In this document: positions 45,033 through 57,376 of the stretch, piece by piece
How positions within the stretch are numbered: the first letter of the stretch is position 1
How the letters are laid out: each line of letters starts with the position of its first letter
From: Guillardia theta CCMP2712
Taxonomy: Eukaryota; Cryptophyceae; Pyrenomonadales; Geminigeraceae
Direction of reading: 5' to 3'
NCBI RefSeq assembly: GCF_000315625.1
Contig: NW_005434648.1
Coordinates: 413,869-477,868 of the forward strand
Length of the DNA stretch: 64,000 bases
The notes under the pieces: generated by a model
What the model saw: only the letters and a program-made list of their open reading frames with translations
What the model was told of the DNA's origin: nothing
The model's database searches: none
Position numbers and translations under genes: made by a program

Positions 45033-47825
45033 TCATTGGCTTCCCTTCACGTTGGCCCTCTGACCCTGCGCGCTCGGTGGAGCTGAAGGAGGTCTGGAGG
45101 AGGAGACAACTGGTCGTGAGCTGGACGTGAAGGGCATCCGAGAGTCTCTACCCCTCCCTCCCCTCCCGCCCCCCCTGCCTCCTCTTCCTCCTCTTCCTCC
45201 TCTTCCTCCGCTTCCTCCCTCCTCCTGCCCCTCCATCGGACGCACAGGCTTCCTCGAGGCCTCAGGAGGGTTGAAGTCTCCGACCTCAAGGCCCGGGAAG
45301 GCGCCGCATGCAGGAGCAGGAGCAGGAGCGAAGCATCCTCGGAGGTCCTCTGGGATCCCCAGGTCACTTGTAACTGTTCCCTTGATGTCTCCCACGATCG
45401 CCTCCGCCATGGCCAGCCCGCTCAGCGCGGCTCCTTGCACGCTCGGCTCGATGAGCCAGTCACCGCAGATTCCTGAAGCCGTGGCTGCGATTGAGGTGAG
45501 GAAGACAGATGAGGTAGCAGGGACAAGGGGTAGGAGAAAGTGAAGACGATGTAGGTGGAGGGGCGGGAAGTAGAAGGTGAAAGTTGGCAGCGGGAAGGGA
45601 GGAGGCACAGGAGAGGCGAGGAGGAGGGGGAAGGGCAAGGGCAGCAAGGCTAGTCTGCTCACCCCGGTCGAGGACGCAGGGCCCCCCTGTGAAGGCGTTC
45701 ATAGGTACCCCTGCTCCCCAGAGCTGGACCCTCCTAGCGATGGGGCGAATGGATCCGTTCTTTAGCCCCGCGCTGCTCTCGAAGGCACGCAGCAGCTCGT
45801 CGACGATTCTCTCCTCAACGTCCTCAGGGATTGCTTCTTGGGGAACCTGGGCGGTGCAGGGTGAGGAGGAGCCGACAAAGAAAGGATGGGGGGGGAGGAG
45901 AGCAGGAGAAGAGCAGAGGAGGCAGAGGATAGAAGGGGAGGGGACGGGGAAAGTTCGATAAAATGGGGAGCTGGGAACTGGGTATGAGAAAGGGAGGAAC
46001 GAGGGCAGCGCAAGACAGAGGAGGAGCGTCGAAGTGTCGGTGTTGAGGAGGTGAAATCAAAGATCAGGAGCACAGAAGTAGAGGGAGGAGGTGAGGAGGA
46101 GGAGGAGGAGAGATTGGAGAAGGTAGGGAGGTTGAGGATGGTAAGTAGGAGGAGGAAGGTCACCTTGTTGCGAGTGCCGTAATTGCGTGAGGATATGACA
46201 GTCCAGGTCTCATAGCCGCCTTCAGCCACCTTCTCCCTCTGTGCTGGGGTCGCCAGTTTACGGGTGTTATCTAGAGCACGCGGGTGAGGACGGGAGGCGT
46301 CGGAGGGTAGGGTAGTTGCCCACCTGAGACCCAGCAGAGGTCCGGGTGGTTCTTCACGAACGCTCCTTCGAACGGAAGGCCAAGGGTCCCTTCGACAGCA
46401 AACGCGAGGACCCACAGGGAGGAGAGCTGGGAAGGGAGTGAGGAGGAGACGTGGAAGGGAACGCGGAACCTGCATGAGGTCCTTGGGTGGAGCTGCGTTG
46501 CTGAACTTGCACTTGAGGAGTCGGTGCCTGCACCGAGGAAAATTTCAGAATGATTGGCAACGATGGCTGAGGGTGGGGGAGGAGGGATGTGGAAGAAGGA
46601 AGGAGCGAGAGGGAGAAGGAGGCAGGAGTATTGGGCAGGAGAACAAAGGAACAGAGGAGGAGGAGGAGGAGGAGGATGAGGATGAGGATGAGGATGAGGA
46701 TGAGGATGAGGAGGAGGGGGAGGAGGAGGAGGAAGGTGATCTTACAGCGCTGGAACCTCCGCATCTCGCATCAGTCTCTCCGCGCACTTGCCGTTGTGAG
46801 CGACGACGATGTAGTCGAAGTCAGACTGTCTGCCCACCTGCCATGGCATGTCAGCAGTCCTCTTCAGCAGTCACCAGCAACCTCCGAGCTGAGCCTCCTC
46901 CTCCTCATGTTGTCACGGAACAGCCGCCACTTCCCGTCCTCCTGCCTCTCCACCACAGCCACCCACGTGTCAAGCTCAACCCGAAGGCTCTTTGACAGGT
47001 GACGGGCGATCGCGTCTATTCCCCCGACCCCAACCCAAAGCTTCGAGCTCGCTGCCAGCCCAGTGAAACTTCCCTTGTCGAGCACCCCAACCGGTCCCTT
47101 CCACTCCTGAACTACCCCGTTCTTCTCCCACTCCTCCACCAAGGCAGTGAACTTGGGATCGGTTGCCGTGAAGAACTGTGTGCTGTGATCAACCTGAACA
47201 ACACGTGAGAAGATGTAAAAGTGAGAGTTGAATAAGCGGCAGAATACAAAAGACACGCATTATGATGAGATGAGTAGACAAAAACAACACATGTGTTATG
47301 ATGACAAATTATGCAAGGTATGCGTGATGTTGATATAAGTATGCAAGACATGTATGATAATCAGGAGGGTATAAAGGACATGTCTCGTTCTACCTTGGCG
47401 TTCTTGGCCTTCCCTGCCGCAAACTTCATGTTCAAGATCCTGCTTGACATTCTTCCTCCCGCTGCATGCTTTCCTGTATCAAAGATCGTGACTGAGCATC
47501 CGAGCTCGGCCAGTCTCTTTCCGCACACCAGGCCAGACATTCCTCCTCCTATGATCGCTACTCTTCCATTCTCTAGTCCCTGGCCGCTGCGTCCGGGTGT
47601 CGGACGGGCCCAAGGAGCTGGTGATGCCATGGCAAGTGTACTGACTCCGACCTTGTGCAGACGTCCGCGGGAAGGGGAGCAGGTGAGGGAAAAACTTTGT
47701 GTAGAGGCGAATCGGAGGGATCGCAGGGCAACAGGAGGAGTCAGGAAGCTTGAAACCCTAGTGACACACAGGACAAGCGCAATCCATGCACGCATGTGCG
47801 ATATGCTCCTGTTCACACCGAGCAC
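45033..47825 (-). CDS. Renalase-like NAD(P)/FAD-dependent oxidoreductase, plastid presequence and Gly/Arg-rich tail
   Basis: The protein belongs to the FAD/NAD(P)-binding amine-oxidase/renalase-like group, whose plant and algal members are mostly plastid proteins of unclear substrate. Exon 1 (47,394-47,825) encodes a signal peptide (MRAWIALVLCVTRVSS) followed by FLTPP, i.e. Phe at the start of the transit peptide. The dinucleotide-binding motif RVAIIGGGMSGLVCGKRLAE, an acidic strand end (TIFDTG) and GGRMSSR come next. Further exons give STQFFTATDPKFTALVEEW, SDFDYIVVAHNGKCAERL, SSLWVLAFAVEGTLGLPF, KLATPAQREKVAEGGYETW and VPQEAIPEDVEERIVDELL. The FAD-closing motif GICGDWLIEPSVQGAALSGL is typical of this group. 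The C-terminus is an unusual extension of GGRGGRGGRG repeats plus Ser/Pro. Exon edges for the last exons are approximate. Confidence 0.8.
46675..46710. repeat. (GATGAG)n microsatellite, six copies
   Basis: Six tandem GATGAG units sit within a longer GAG-rich tract (46,655-46,735) inside an intron of the FAD oxidoreductase gene. On the gene strand this is CTCATC, a pyrimidine-rich intron interior. Confidence 0.85.
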
Positions 47826-48424
47826 GAATACAGGAGAAGGGAGAAGGGAGGAGGAGGAGGAGGAGGAGGAGGAGGAGGAGAAAGCGTCTCGTCCTTATAT
47901 CAGAGTGATAATGAGTACCCGTACTCTCAGAGGACAAAATCTGGTCAGAAAGGGGGTGGGGTATCCCACACAGTAGTGCAAGAACCACAAGTGCGAAAAT
48001 GGTTTGAGGATTATCGGAAGCAGGTGGGGCGAGTGGCGGGCGAAGAGGATGGAGGAGAGGAGAGCAGGGGGGCATGAAGACACTGGCAGCAAGGCACCAA
48101 CAGCAGGATGAGGCCAACAACATTGCGCTTCAGCATCGTTAGCTGAAAGATCTCCACTCCAAATGTCCCGATACCGGATACGCTCTCCCATGCTCGACTG
48201 TCTTATGTGCTCCAAGACCCTCCACGTCCTCATCTTGCTCCTCCTCTGCCCTACCTTGCAGTCAGGGTCAGAGCGAGCGACGAGCTCTGCTACGGACATG
48301 CTGCTGAGGTTCACGAGGTTGAGGGGTTGTGTGCTCACCTGTCGAGGAGGAAGTGACTGGGATACCTCCGAGGATTCTAGAGGTAGCTCGGATCCCTCCC
48401 TGCACTCTCCCTTTCTTCTACTTG

Positions 48425-48495
<71 letters not shown>

Positions 48496-48570
48496 ATGTC
48501 ACTCTCAGCTTTCACTTGCCTACCAGCTCATCTCCTTCCTTCCCCATTGTCCTTGCCACTGCCCGCCCAA
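47826..48570. other. Intergenic region with a short signal-peptide-like open frame and a TGCC repeat
   Basis: Divergent genes flank this interval. On the plus strand 48,163-48,370 encodes a hydrophobic stretch, MCSKTLHVLILLLLCPTLQ, that could be a signal peptide. It may be a first exon of the RAD5-like gene or a separate small gene, and I cannot connect it. The TGCC repeat at 48,423-48,494 follows. Confidence 0.35.
48423..48494. repeat. (TGCC)n tetranucleotide microsatellite, 18 copies
   Basis: Eighteen perfect TGCC units lie upstream of, or in an early intron of, the RAD5-like gene. The frame through it would read as repeated Ala-Cys-Leu-Pro, which I treat as an artefact. Confidence 0.95.
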
Positions 48571-49209
48571 CGATGGTGTATCAGAATCCATTCATGGCGA
48601 TCGGGGGTGGAAGGTTTCGCGGCTAATGGAGATGGGAGCAAACAGGGAGCAGGCAGAGGTCAGTGCGACCCTTGCCCTCCTCCCCAGCTCCTCTCTTGGT
48701 CCCCTGCCACTGACGCAGCTCCTGCTAGCGGGCTGTCGACCAAGATCCACAAGGGGACGTGGAGGACGCTGTCAGGCATGCCTGACTCTCCTCCAGCGGC
48801 CTCTGAGCCAGCCCGCAGGTGGATCATCAACAACCTCGAGGAGGAGGAGGAGGAGGGGGATGGAGGAGGAGCGCGACCTACCAGCATCATGCAGAACTAC
48901 AACATCGAGCGGGGGCGGCGGACACGTGCGACCTGTGAAGCATGTAGCAGTGAGTAGAAGGCTGTGAAGAGAGCTGCTGTGTGAATGGTGTGAAATCCAG
49001 GCTTCATCAATGATGGTAGCATCGGGGTGAGTGTGAAGAAACAAATTGGCGCCGTTTCCTCCGTGTAAGTTTCCTGGTCTTGTCGTGTCTGAGATGTTTG
49101 CCGTTCATGTTTGTTGGTGCTTGTGCTGTTATTGTTGTTTTGTTGGTGGTGGTGATGAAGCAACCATAACAATGATGATGAAATTGAGGTTGAAGTTGAG
49201 GTTGTGAGC

Positions 49210-49259
<50 letters not shown>

Positions 49260-52200
49260 ACTACTGAGAGACATCTCTCTCATCAGGAGCTGGTACCACT
49301 TGCATCACCTCGAAATCCCATCGTACGCCGTCGGGCGAGCGAGTGAGATCAGGGGCTACGAGTGAGCAGCGAGATCGAGGTTGAGAGGAGTGGCTGATGT
49401 TTGAATGCGCAGGAACCTTGATGCTGCTGCCAAGGTGGACGCCTGTCATGCTTTCTCTGCAGTGCGGGGGCCCTGGAGCGGATTCCGACCGTCCTCGGTT
49501 CTTTACAGAGGTTGCTCTTTCCTTTTCTCTCCTTCTTTCTCTCCCACCCTCTTCCCCCTTCCGTCTCCCTCTGCCTCCATCTTCCTCTCGCTTCCTCTCG
49601 CTTCCTCTCGCTTCCTCTCTCTTCCTCTCTCTTTCCCCCTTCCTGCTTACCGGACTCTCTCTTCTGCTGTTCATTGCTCCTTCTCCTCTTGCATCCACCT
49701 AAAGCCTCTTTCTCTTCCTCTGCCTCCTCTTGCTCCTCTGCCTCCTCTTGCCCCTCTTGCATTCAGGATTCGAGTCTCTGGTGAAAAGTTTCCGTGGGAA
49801 ACCTTTCCGCAACGTGGGGAGGAAGAAGAGGGTCGAGAAGAATTTCCAGCTGCCGATCATGACGCACATTGCGAGCATGAATGCTACTTGCGTGTTTATC
49901 AAGAAGATTCGCAACTTGCGATCAAACTGTCAATTCACTCTGAGTCCTGTTGGAGATCTGTGCCGGGTGAGATGCTGTGACTATGACAAATACATGTTTT
50001 CGCGAGGAATGTATGAATGATTACGTGTGAATACTCAGCCTGAATGTTTCTGAGGACATATTTCCAATTTTTATAACTTGCTGCATGTCCTCCTTTCTTT
50101 GTCTCCCTGAGATCTGTGAATTTCACGATGCTTCAGTGTTTATTTCTGCAAGTCATTTCTACCCGGTTTGCTCATGATTACAGTTCATAATCATTGTCAT
50201 GTCCGTAGTTGATCATGATTCGTTTTGGAAGACGATGATGTTTGTGATTCATCATCATTACACTGGCTCATTGCAACTCTCTTGTTGGCAGATCAGCGAC
50301 GGCTCCCTCATCGTCGGGTTCGTCGAAGGAAACGCCGCGCGCGTCATCTGCCAACTCATCGCATGTCATGAGCACACCAGGTACTATCAAGCCAAGATGC
50401 TCACTCACGAGCGCATCCAAGACGACCAGCACCCTCAGGCACCAGCACAAGAGGAGGACGGGGAGGACGAGGAGACGACAGATGCCTGGACTTGCGAGGT
50501 CCGGATCGCCGGGCACTCTAGCGTAAGGAGCAGGTCACTGAAGATCCTCCGGCAGTCAACCGTCTCCTTCTCCACCCTCCCCCCCCTCCAAGTGCCCTCG
50601 GGCCCCTCCGGCACGTCAGTCGTCATCAACCGAACGTCGGCGGCGCTGCTGAACTCCCAGGAGGCACTTGAGAGTGTCATCGACGACCTTGAGAACGTCA
50701 CCAGCTCCGTTGACGTGTCGCTGGTCGATATGGCGGCTCTGCACGCGCTCGGGGTTCGCTCCTCCCTGTATGACCACCAGCTGCGAGGGGTCAACTGGAT
50801 GCTGAGCAGGGAGTGTCGGCAGGGAGAGGGAGGTGATGAAGGTAACAACTCGAGCATGGAGGGAAGTGCGGCACGGGAGGAGGGCGACAGAGAGGGAGAA
50901 TGTCCTGAGGGGATGCTTAATGGAAATGACGGTGGGGATGGGGGAGAGTGCGGGAGAAGGTCGGATGAGGAGGAGGGGAAGGCGAACAAGGAGACTTGGA
51001 GGAAACTCTTGAGAGATGATGTCGAAGACGGCAAGAGCAAACACAATCGCAAGGAAGTCATCTCCTCCAACAACCACTCCAAGATTGACGAACTGGTTCA
51101 TTCCGCCCTCTGGAAGAAAATCACCGAGGACGACGGGACGTGTTACTACGACAGTGTCATAGCAAATATCCGCCGGCCTTCAAGGCCCCACCCTGTCTAC
51201 GGGGGGATCCTGGCGGACGACATGGGGTTGGGTGAGTACCTGGTGAAGTCAAGATGCCTTGTAGCAACATGACGAACTTGAGCAGGCAAGACCATTCAAA
51301 TCCTCTCCCTCATCCTCAGCAACGATGCTGCTCGATCCGTCGCCGGTAAAGAGCAAGGCAGCGAAGTGACGAGCAGGACTTTGATCGTCTGCCCTGTCTC
51401 CGTCATCACAAGCTGGGAGTCGCAGATTGTCAAGCATGTTGAGAGCGGGAGGATGAAGACGATGGTGCTGCATGCCAAATACCTGCAGAGACCAGCAAAC
51501 AGCTCGTCCTCTTGCCGTCTTGCAGAACATGACGTCGTTCTCACGAGCTACGAGACACTGAGGAACTTGCATCAGAGATGGCTGCGACGACAGAACTTGA
51601 CTCACGTGAAGAAGATGGGTGAGTTGTGAAGATCCTTCGCAACTCCCATCTCATCCTTTGTGCAGTGCGTCAATCAGTGCAGCAAGACGCCATCGACGAT
51701 GAAAACTTGAAAGTCTTCGAGATGAGATGGTGGCGAGTGATCTTGGATGAGGCTCATGCGATCAAGAACAGGAAGACAAGAAGCCACAAGGCTTGTCTGC
51801 AGCTCATGGCGACAAATCGCTGGTGTCTCACCGCAACGCCCTTGCAGAACGACGTCGATGACATCCAATCTCTCCTGCAGTTTCTTCGCGTTGAGCCTCT
51901 CGATACTTATTCCACATGGCTGCAGCATGTCAAAAAGTGAGAAGCTGCTGCAGCTCCTCCTCTTCCTCCTTCTCCTCCCTCCCTCCCTCCCTCCCTCCCT
52001 CCCTCCTCCTCGAGCACACTCCTCTGCTCATCCTCTTCCTGCGCACTTTTTGCTCCTCCTCCTCCTCCTCTGACTGACTTGCTTGCTTCGACCTCTCAGG
52101 CTCATCAAGTCTCGAAGTTCCCTGGGGATCACCCGCCTGAGAGTCGTCATGCAAGCTTTCTGCCTCAGGAGGACCAAGGCCATCCTCTCCTCCTCCCTCC

Positions 52201-53583
52201 CCCCGCTCTCCATCCAGACTCACACAGTCCGTCTCCACAGCCATCACCTGGACGCGTACAACCTGCTCTTCGAGTCCGCCAGCTCCGCTTTCTTCGCACT
52301 CGACGAGCATGGGGGGGCAGCGGTCCTCAGGAGGTACTCCTCCGTCCTCGAGTGTATCCTCCGCCTGCGCCAGACCTGCTGCTCCTCCCGCGGGGTCCCG
52401 CAGCAGAGGATAGAGAGGGCAAGACAGGTGATGAGGTACATAGAGGAGAGGAGGATGAGGCAGCAGGGGGAAGGAGAGCAGCCCGCCGCGAAGCTCCTCA
52501 CGCAGGAGGAGGCGAACAGCATGCTGGAGAAGCTGGTGGGCAAAGAGGACGACATGGAGTGTGTGGTCTGCCTGGAGGACCTGGAGGAGGAGACGAAGCG
52601 AGTCATTCGCTCTTGCCTCCACTGCTTCTGCGAGGACTGCATCCAGAAACTCCTTGAGCTCTCCTCCGACGGCCGCGCTGTGTGCCCGCTCTGCCGACAG
52701 TCGTTCTCGAGGAGCGAAGTGTTCTCCATGAACCAGACGCGGGAGGCCCAACAGACCCTCGCTCGCAACATGTCCGAGACAGGGCAGGAGGAGGAGGAGG
52801 AGGAGGAGGCTCAGGGTGAGTTTCAGCAAGGACGGGAGGGAGGGGCTGGAGAGGAGGAGAAGACGTTGAGCCCTAAGATCCATGCTCTCCTCCTCGACGT
52901 GCAAGAGGCTCTGCAAGCGGACAGCTCAGTGAAGTCTGTGGTCTTCTCCAACTTTCTCTCCTGTCTGGACGAGACGGAAGGCGCCATGCTCTCTGCCGGC
53001 ATCCCGATCTACCGCATCGATGGCAGAACCAGCATCCTCCAGCGCCGAAGGTTGATACAGGACTTTGAAGCTGCTCCTCACGGCGCCGTCCTCCTCCTCA
53101 GCACCAAGGTCAAGTTGCTTCCCTTTCTGCTCCTCGTTCTTCCCTTGCCCCCCAACCCCAACCCCAACCCCATCCGGCCGTTGCCCCTCTCTCCCGACTA
53201 TCTCTCCTTGTCGCCTCTTCTCGTGTCTGCTCTTCCATGCTCTCCCTTCCTCCTCTGCTGTCCTCTCCTCTTCCTCCCTCCCGCTGATCCGCACGCAGGT
53301 CGGAGGCGTCGGCCTTTCTCTCACCATGGCCTCGAGAGGCTACATGATGGAGCCATGGTGGAACGCCGCGGTAGACGAGCAGGCGATGCATCGGCTCCAC
53401 CGCATCGGGCAGACGCGTCCTGTGACCATCATCCGCTACATCTGCGAGGGAACCATAGAGCAGAGGATCATGGACATGCAGGAGAGGAAGGATTGGTTGG
53501 GGAAGGCGGCGATGATGAGGATGGAGGCAAGCGAGCTGCAGGAGATGCGGCTGCGGCAGTTCAGAACGCTGTTCATGAGGTAG
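48571..53583 (+). CDS. RAD5/HLTF-type SNF2 translocase with internal RING finger
   Basis: RAD5/HLTF proteins remodel stalled forks and polyubiquitinate PCNA in the nucleus. From 49,413 seven exons (49413-49510, 49767-49966, 50292-51231, 51286-51618, 51666-51936, 52100-53108, 53299-53583) chain exactly in frame. An N-terminal region (FQLPIMTHIASMNATCVFIK, ISDGSLIVGFVEGNAARVIC) is placed where HIRAN sits in HLTF and has a similar strand pattern. Helicase motifs: LYDHQLRGVNWMLSRE, GGILADDMGLGKTIQILSLI (ATP site), ILDEAHAIKN (motif II), TNRWCLTATPLQN (III). A C3HC4 RING (CVVCLEDL...CLHCFCEDC...CPLCRQ) sits between the helicase lobes, the family hallmark. Motifs V-VI follow: GGVGLSLTMASRGY and WWNAAVDEQAMHRLHRIGQT. 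Acidic inserts occur near 50,850-51,000 and 52,790. Exons before 49,413, from an ATG near 48,571, are likely but unproven. Confidence 0.88.
49211..49259. repeat. (TGC)n trinucleotide microsatellite, about 16 copies
   Basis: Sixteen TGC units lie between probable N-terminal exons of the RAD5-like gene. They are preceded by a GAGGTTGA minisatellite-like run (about 49,184-49,205). The tract is most simply intronic, since no frame through it joins both neighbours. Confidence 0.85.
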
Positions 53584-54445
53584 AGGAGCTGCAGGAGGAG
53601 CGGGAAGGAAGAAAGCGTGGAGGAGGGAGGGGATGAGAACGGAATAGAGACTCTGCTTCCTTTGCCCCGATGTTGGTAAATCCCTTCATTTCGAACATTT
53701 ACATCTTGCAACGTGAATGCTCTGGTATCATTCTTCCGCCTCCTTCCCTGCCTCCCTCTGCTCCTCATCCTCCCTGCTTTCCTCTCTTGCTCACCCTTCC
53801 TCTCTCCCTCCTACTGTCTCTTCCCAACGCTCCCCCCATCTTCCCATCTCCCCAAATCCCTCTCTTCCTCATTATCTCAGCCTCTCCCTTCCTCCCTCCC
53901 TCCCTCCCTCCTCCCTCCATACCGCTCTTGCTCTCGCATTCTCTTTCTACCTCCCTTCTTGCTATCTTATCTGCTGTTCTATTCTGTTCTGTGCTGTGCT
54001 GTGCTGTGCTCTTCCCCTCCCCTCCCTTCACGTCCCCTCCCTTCACCTGCTCTGCTCTTCTCTGCTCTCACCTCGTCCTTGAGTGCGTACTGACATGGAA
54101 GGTGAACATTTACAATAGAAGTAGGTAGGGTACACACCCCTACCCCCCTTCTCACCTTGAAGTACCCACAGATTGTCTGCCTAAATATCTTTGAAAACCC
54201 TCCAATGACGGGGTGGTGAACGTACTTGAAACGCACATGCAAATGTTGACAGGCAGGGAAGGGGGAGAAGAGGGAAGGGAGGGAAGAAGGAGCGAGAAGA
54301 GAGAGGAGGAGGTGCTACACTCATAAGGAGGACAAGAGCAGGAGGATCAAGCAACTTTCCATCTCAGCATTCTTGACATACTGACTTGACACGTAGGGTT
54401 GGAATGGAATAAGGAAGCAGGGGCAGGAAAAGTTCTCGTGTCAGC
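53584..54445. other. Intergenic region with a 380-nt homopyrimidine tract
   Basis: From 53,735 to about 54,080 the plus strand is almost only C and T, with CTCCCTCC units and a short TGTGC repeat (53,989-54,010). From 54,110 to 54,150 there is a CCCCTACC run. No exon is found. The downstream START gene probably has its promoter in the last 250 bases. Confidence 0.5.
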
Positions 54446-56166
54446 ATGGTCAGATACCGCTCGGTTATCTCTTTCTTATGCGTCCTCCTCGTTCTTCTTG
54501 CCAGTCAGCATCAGGCTTCAGCGTTTGTTCACCAAGATCCTGCATATTCATTCGTGGAAACTCAAACGCAACCAAGGGCGTTCAGCAATGTTCGCAACAT
54601 TTTCCATAGAATGGGCGGGAGCATCACACACAAGCTTGCGGCTCTCTCTGCCTTCCAGCTGGCTCCTGGTCAGTTTCCTTACCTGCCCATGGACCGTCTG
54701 GATGAAGCGAGGAGTCATATCAACTCGAGGATTCGCCATGCGCATTGGCAGCTCAAGAGCTTTGTTGAGACGATCCCGGACACGTTGCAAACGGCGCACA
54801 GCCATGGCATCCTTGGCCTTCTGAGGGAGAAGCTCAAGAAGTCAAGCCATCTGCCTTGTCTTGATGTGACCTTCCTCGACTCCTCTCCCTGACCTCACTC
54901 CTTACCATCATCCAGGTTGCTGGCAGTAAACCAGACCACCTGAAAGGCTTCGAGTCGCACAGATGCATCAAGTCTGGCCCGCTAGCACAGCAGGTGGACA
55001 AGGTGAATGCAGAGCTGACATCGAAGGTGTGCAGATGAGTTGAGAGGAAGAGGAGGAGCTGACGACGAGAGGCAGATCTTGAACGCCTTTTCGAAGCCTG
55101 GGTGGGTGCCCGTGACTCAAAAGGATGGTATCGAAGTTTGGAAGAGAGATGCTTCGGACATCGAGACGGGAAGCTTTCCTCAAGGTTCCCTTACATCATC
55201 TCAATGCTGTACATTTGCTCCTCATCGCTTCTCTCACAAGGTGTCGGGCCGAGGAAATCTGGCAAGGGAAAGTTCCTTTGTGTCCGCGCGCGGGGTATCA
55301 TTGACGCTAACATCAACGAAGTGTACCGGTGAGCCTCCTTGCTTGCAAGTTGTATGCCCAATGACAAATGTTTGCAGATTGTTTCAGACAAATGATTACG
55401 TTCTCGAGTACAACTCGATGTGTCAGGTCTCCTAACACTGCTCACCTTTCCTTCTCGACTGTTTGTGGTTGTCATTCTGAACATATCATGTCATGTCAGG
55501 AGTGCATTGACGTCGGGTGGTTGGATCCTTCCACGAAGTTGACATGGGTGGATTCTCGCATGCAGCCCCGTCCTGAGCTCGTTCTGACTTCAAGAGTTCC
55601 AGGCGTCTAGCAAGCGCATCGGACCGATTCTTCCAAGGGACTTCGTGACGAGGTGCCACTACAGGCGGTTGAGAGATGGAACCATCGTAAACTGAGCAAC
55701 AGCCTCCCTCAGCTCGCTCTGACATGTCTTAGGTGCTTGCAACCATGAGCGAACCTCTGCCCTGCGAGGAGTTCCGTCAGGTAACTCAGGTCCAAGGAGG
55801 AAGCGACATGGCTGATTCTGTTGTTCAAGGGCGGTGAATATTGCCGTATGGATGTCACTCTCGGAGGGTACCTCCTGAGACCCATCGATCACGGAACCAG
55901 GACTGAGTTCTCCATGTGAGTTTGTCTTCTCCCTCCCGAAGACTTTCTGCATGTGACGCAAGGAAGGCTCTCGCTCGCCAACCCTGGAGGAGTGCTGGAT
56001 AGTCAGGTCGGTGCGATGATCTCCAACATGGTCTGTGCCACAGGTGAGCGAGTACCGTCGACTTGTCAGAATCTTTGCAGATGTTGATGTTGGGAGTGCA
56101 GGACCCATCACATTCATATCAAGCGTTCGTTCTCTGACAGCAAGACTAAAAGGAGAAATCGCGTAG
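54446..56166 (+). CDS. START-domain (lipid-binding) protein with plastid-type presequence
   Basis: START domains bind a lipid in a helix-grip cavity. Exon 1 opens MVRYRSVISFLCVLLVLLAS and continues QHQASAFVHQDPAYSF. The ASA|F cleavage site followed by a Phe-led segment is the usual secondary-plastid presequence. Small exons then give PGWVPVTQKDGIEVWKRDA, FLCVRARGIIDANINEVYRL, NDYVLEYNSMCQ, ECIDVGWLDPSTKLTWVDS, KRIGPILPRDFVTRCHYRRL, RDGTI, PLPCEEFRQ, GEYCRMDVTLGGYLLRPIDH and LANPGGVLDSQVGAMISNMV. The order W...DGI.VW.R, YN, LD..T..., PRDFV and the late GGY.L.P strand match START. Exon junctions near the 3' end are ambiguous, so the stop (56,164-56,166) is provisional. The lipid ligand cannot be told from sequence. 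Confidence 0.7.
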
Positions 56167-56292
56167 ACCCGGCTACCTTTCCGGGTTGTATCCGATACGA
56201 GATGGCAACCTCAAGTCATCGATACGTGTATAGTTTTTATCATCACTCTTTTATATTTCATTAGTTCTCCATGAGTACATGCCGACAACATC

Positions 56293-57376
56293 TCAGAACA
56301 CTTTGTGCTGGCTCAAATTCACTTCCTTCTTCTCGATTTCTAAAATGTAAGCCAACCAATTCTTGCAATAGTCGGGGATGATGCTTGCATCCTTGAGCTC
56401 TTTGCGGAATTCTGCGAGGCAACAGATGAGGAGCTGCTGCAATAAAGCTTTTACAACGCACCTTGATCATCCGTCATCATCTTGTTCAGCCAATCGTTTT
56501 TGCCCTCAGCTGCCTGCATCATTTCATCAATACCGTCACTCAACATCACCCATTGACTCTTCCGTACATCTGCCAGCTTGTGCTTGCAATGAACATAACG
56601 ATCATGTACTTCGACATGGGAACCCTCAATGGAAGGTTTGGCATAGAATGCATCAAAAAGCTTGAATCTGATCAGCAGACGATTTCAGCAACTTGAAATT
56701 CCTTTCCGCCTGTCATTCTTTGTTTTCTTACCTCCACTTTGAACCCCAGAACGCCTTGCCGAATCCCTTGCCCTCCCTCTCCAACTTCTGATGTGCGCGC
56801 ATGAATCCCTGTATGACTATACTTCGCTCAACCTGCAAATGCATGAGATCATTCACAAGGAAACGGACAAGCTTCACCTTCGCATCGTTGAGGATGGTAT
56901 TGAAAGCCTCCTTCATCAAATCGTCGATGTCCATCGTGCCCGTTCCCGAAGAGGAGGCTCTTCTCACAATCATCGGCTCGAACAAACGACAGAATTCGTC
57001 ATAGCAGATGAGACCATTGTGATCATTGTCCAGAGAATCTGCATTTCAAGAATGAACCCAAGCACTTGGAGGAAACACTATATACCGAAAATAATCTCCA
57101 AGTCGTTGACTGGATCGGACAGTTGAATCTGCAGGTTGTTTCGCAAAACTATGCTAAGCTCTTCCTTCGAGATTTTCCCACTCTGGTCTTTATCCGCATC
57201 CTATGGAGTCACATCAATCAATATGGCCAAACATCAACAGGCGCTACCTCAAAAGCTCGAAGAAGCTGTGCTCTCGCCTGATCTGCTGTTGTATTGGAAC
57301 AGGCAGAAGATCTTCGGCGAAAGAACATGCTCTGTTCAGCTTCAGAAGCCATGATGGATCCGGTTGGGGGAGGCAT
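56293..57376 (-). CDS. Two-EF-hand calcium-binding protein
   Basis: Five exons (57248-57376, 57086-57200, 56732-57038, 56462-56667, 56293-56411) sum to 876 nt, or 291 residues. The first EF-hand, DADKDQSGKISKEE, has every canonical ligand position (D-x-D-x-S-G-x-I-x-x-x-E). The second, DNDHNGLICYDE, also has its ligands but Cys at the position after Ile. A helical segment (VKLVRFLVNDLMHLQVERSI) follows and a C-terminal domain (FDAFYAKPSIEGSHVEVHDR, ADVRKSQWVMLSDGIDEMMQ, FRKELKDASIIPDYCKNWLA) with no family I recognise. The N-terminus (MPPPTGSIMASEAEQSMFFR) has no clear targeting signal. Calcium binding is likely. The target is unknown. Confidence 0.8.

Noticed and set aside
48423-48494. Protein with repeated Ala-Cys-Leu-Pro, or a CRISPR-like array
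   Set aside because: The repeat is a perfect tetranucleotide microsatellite with no spacers. All three frames give a repeat peptide.
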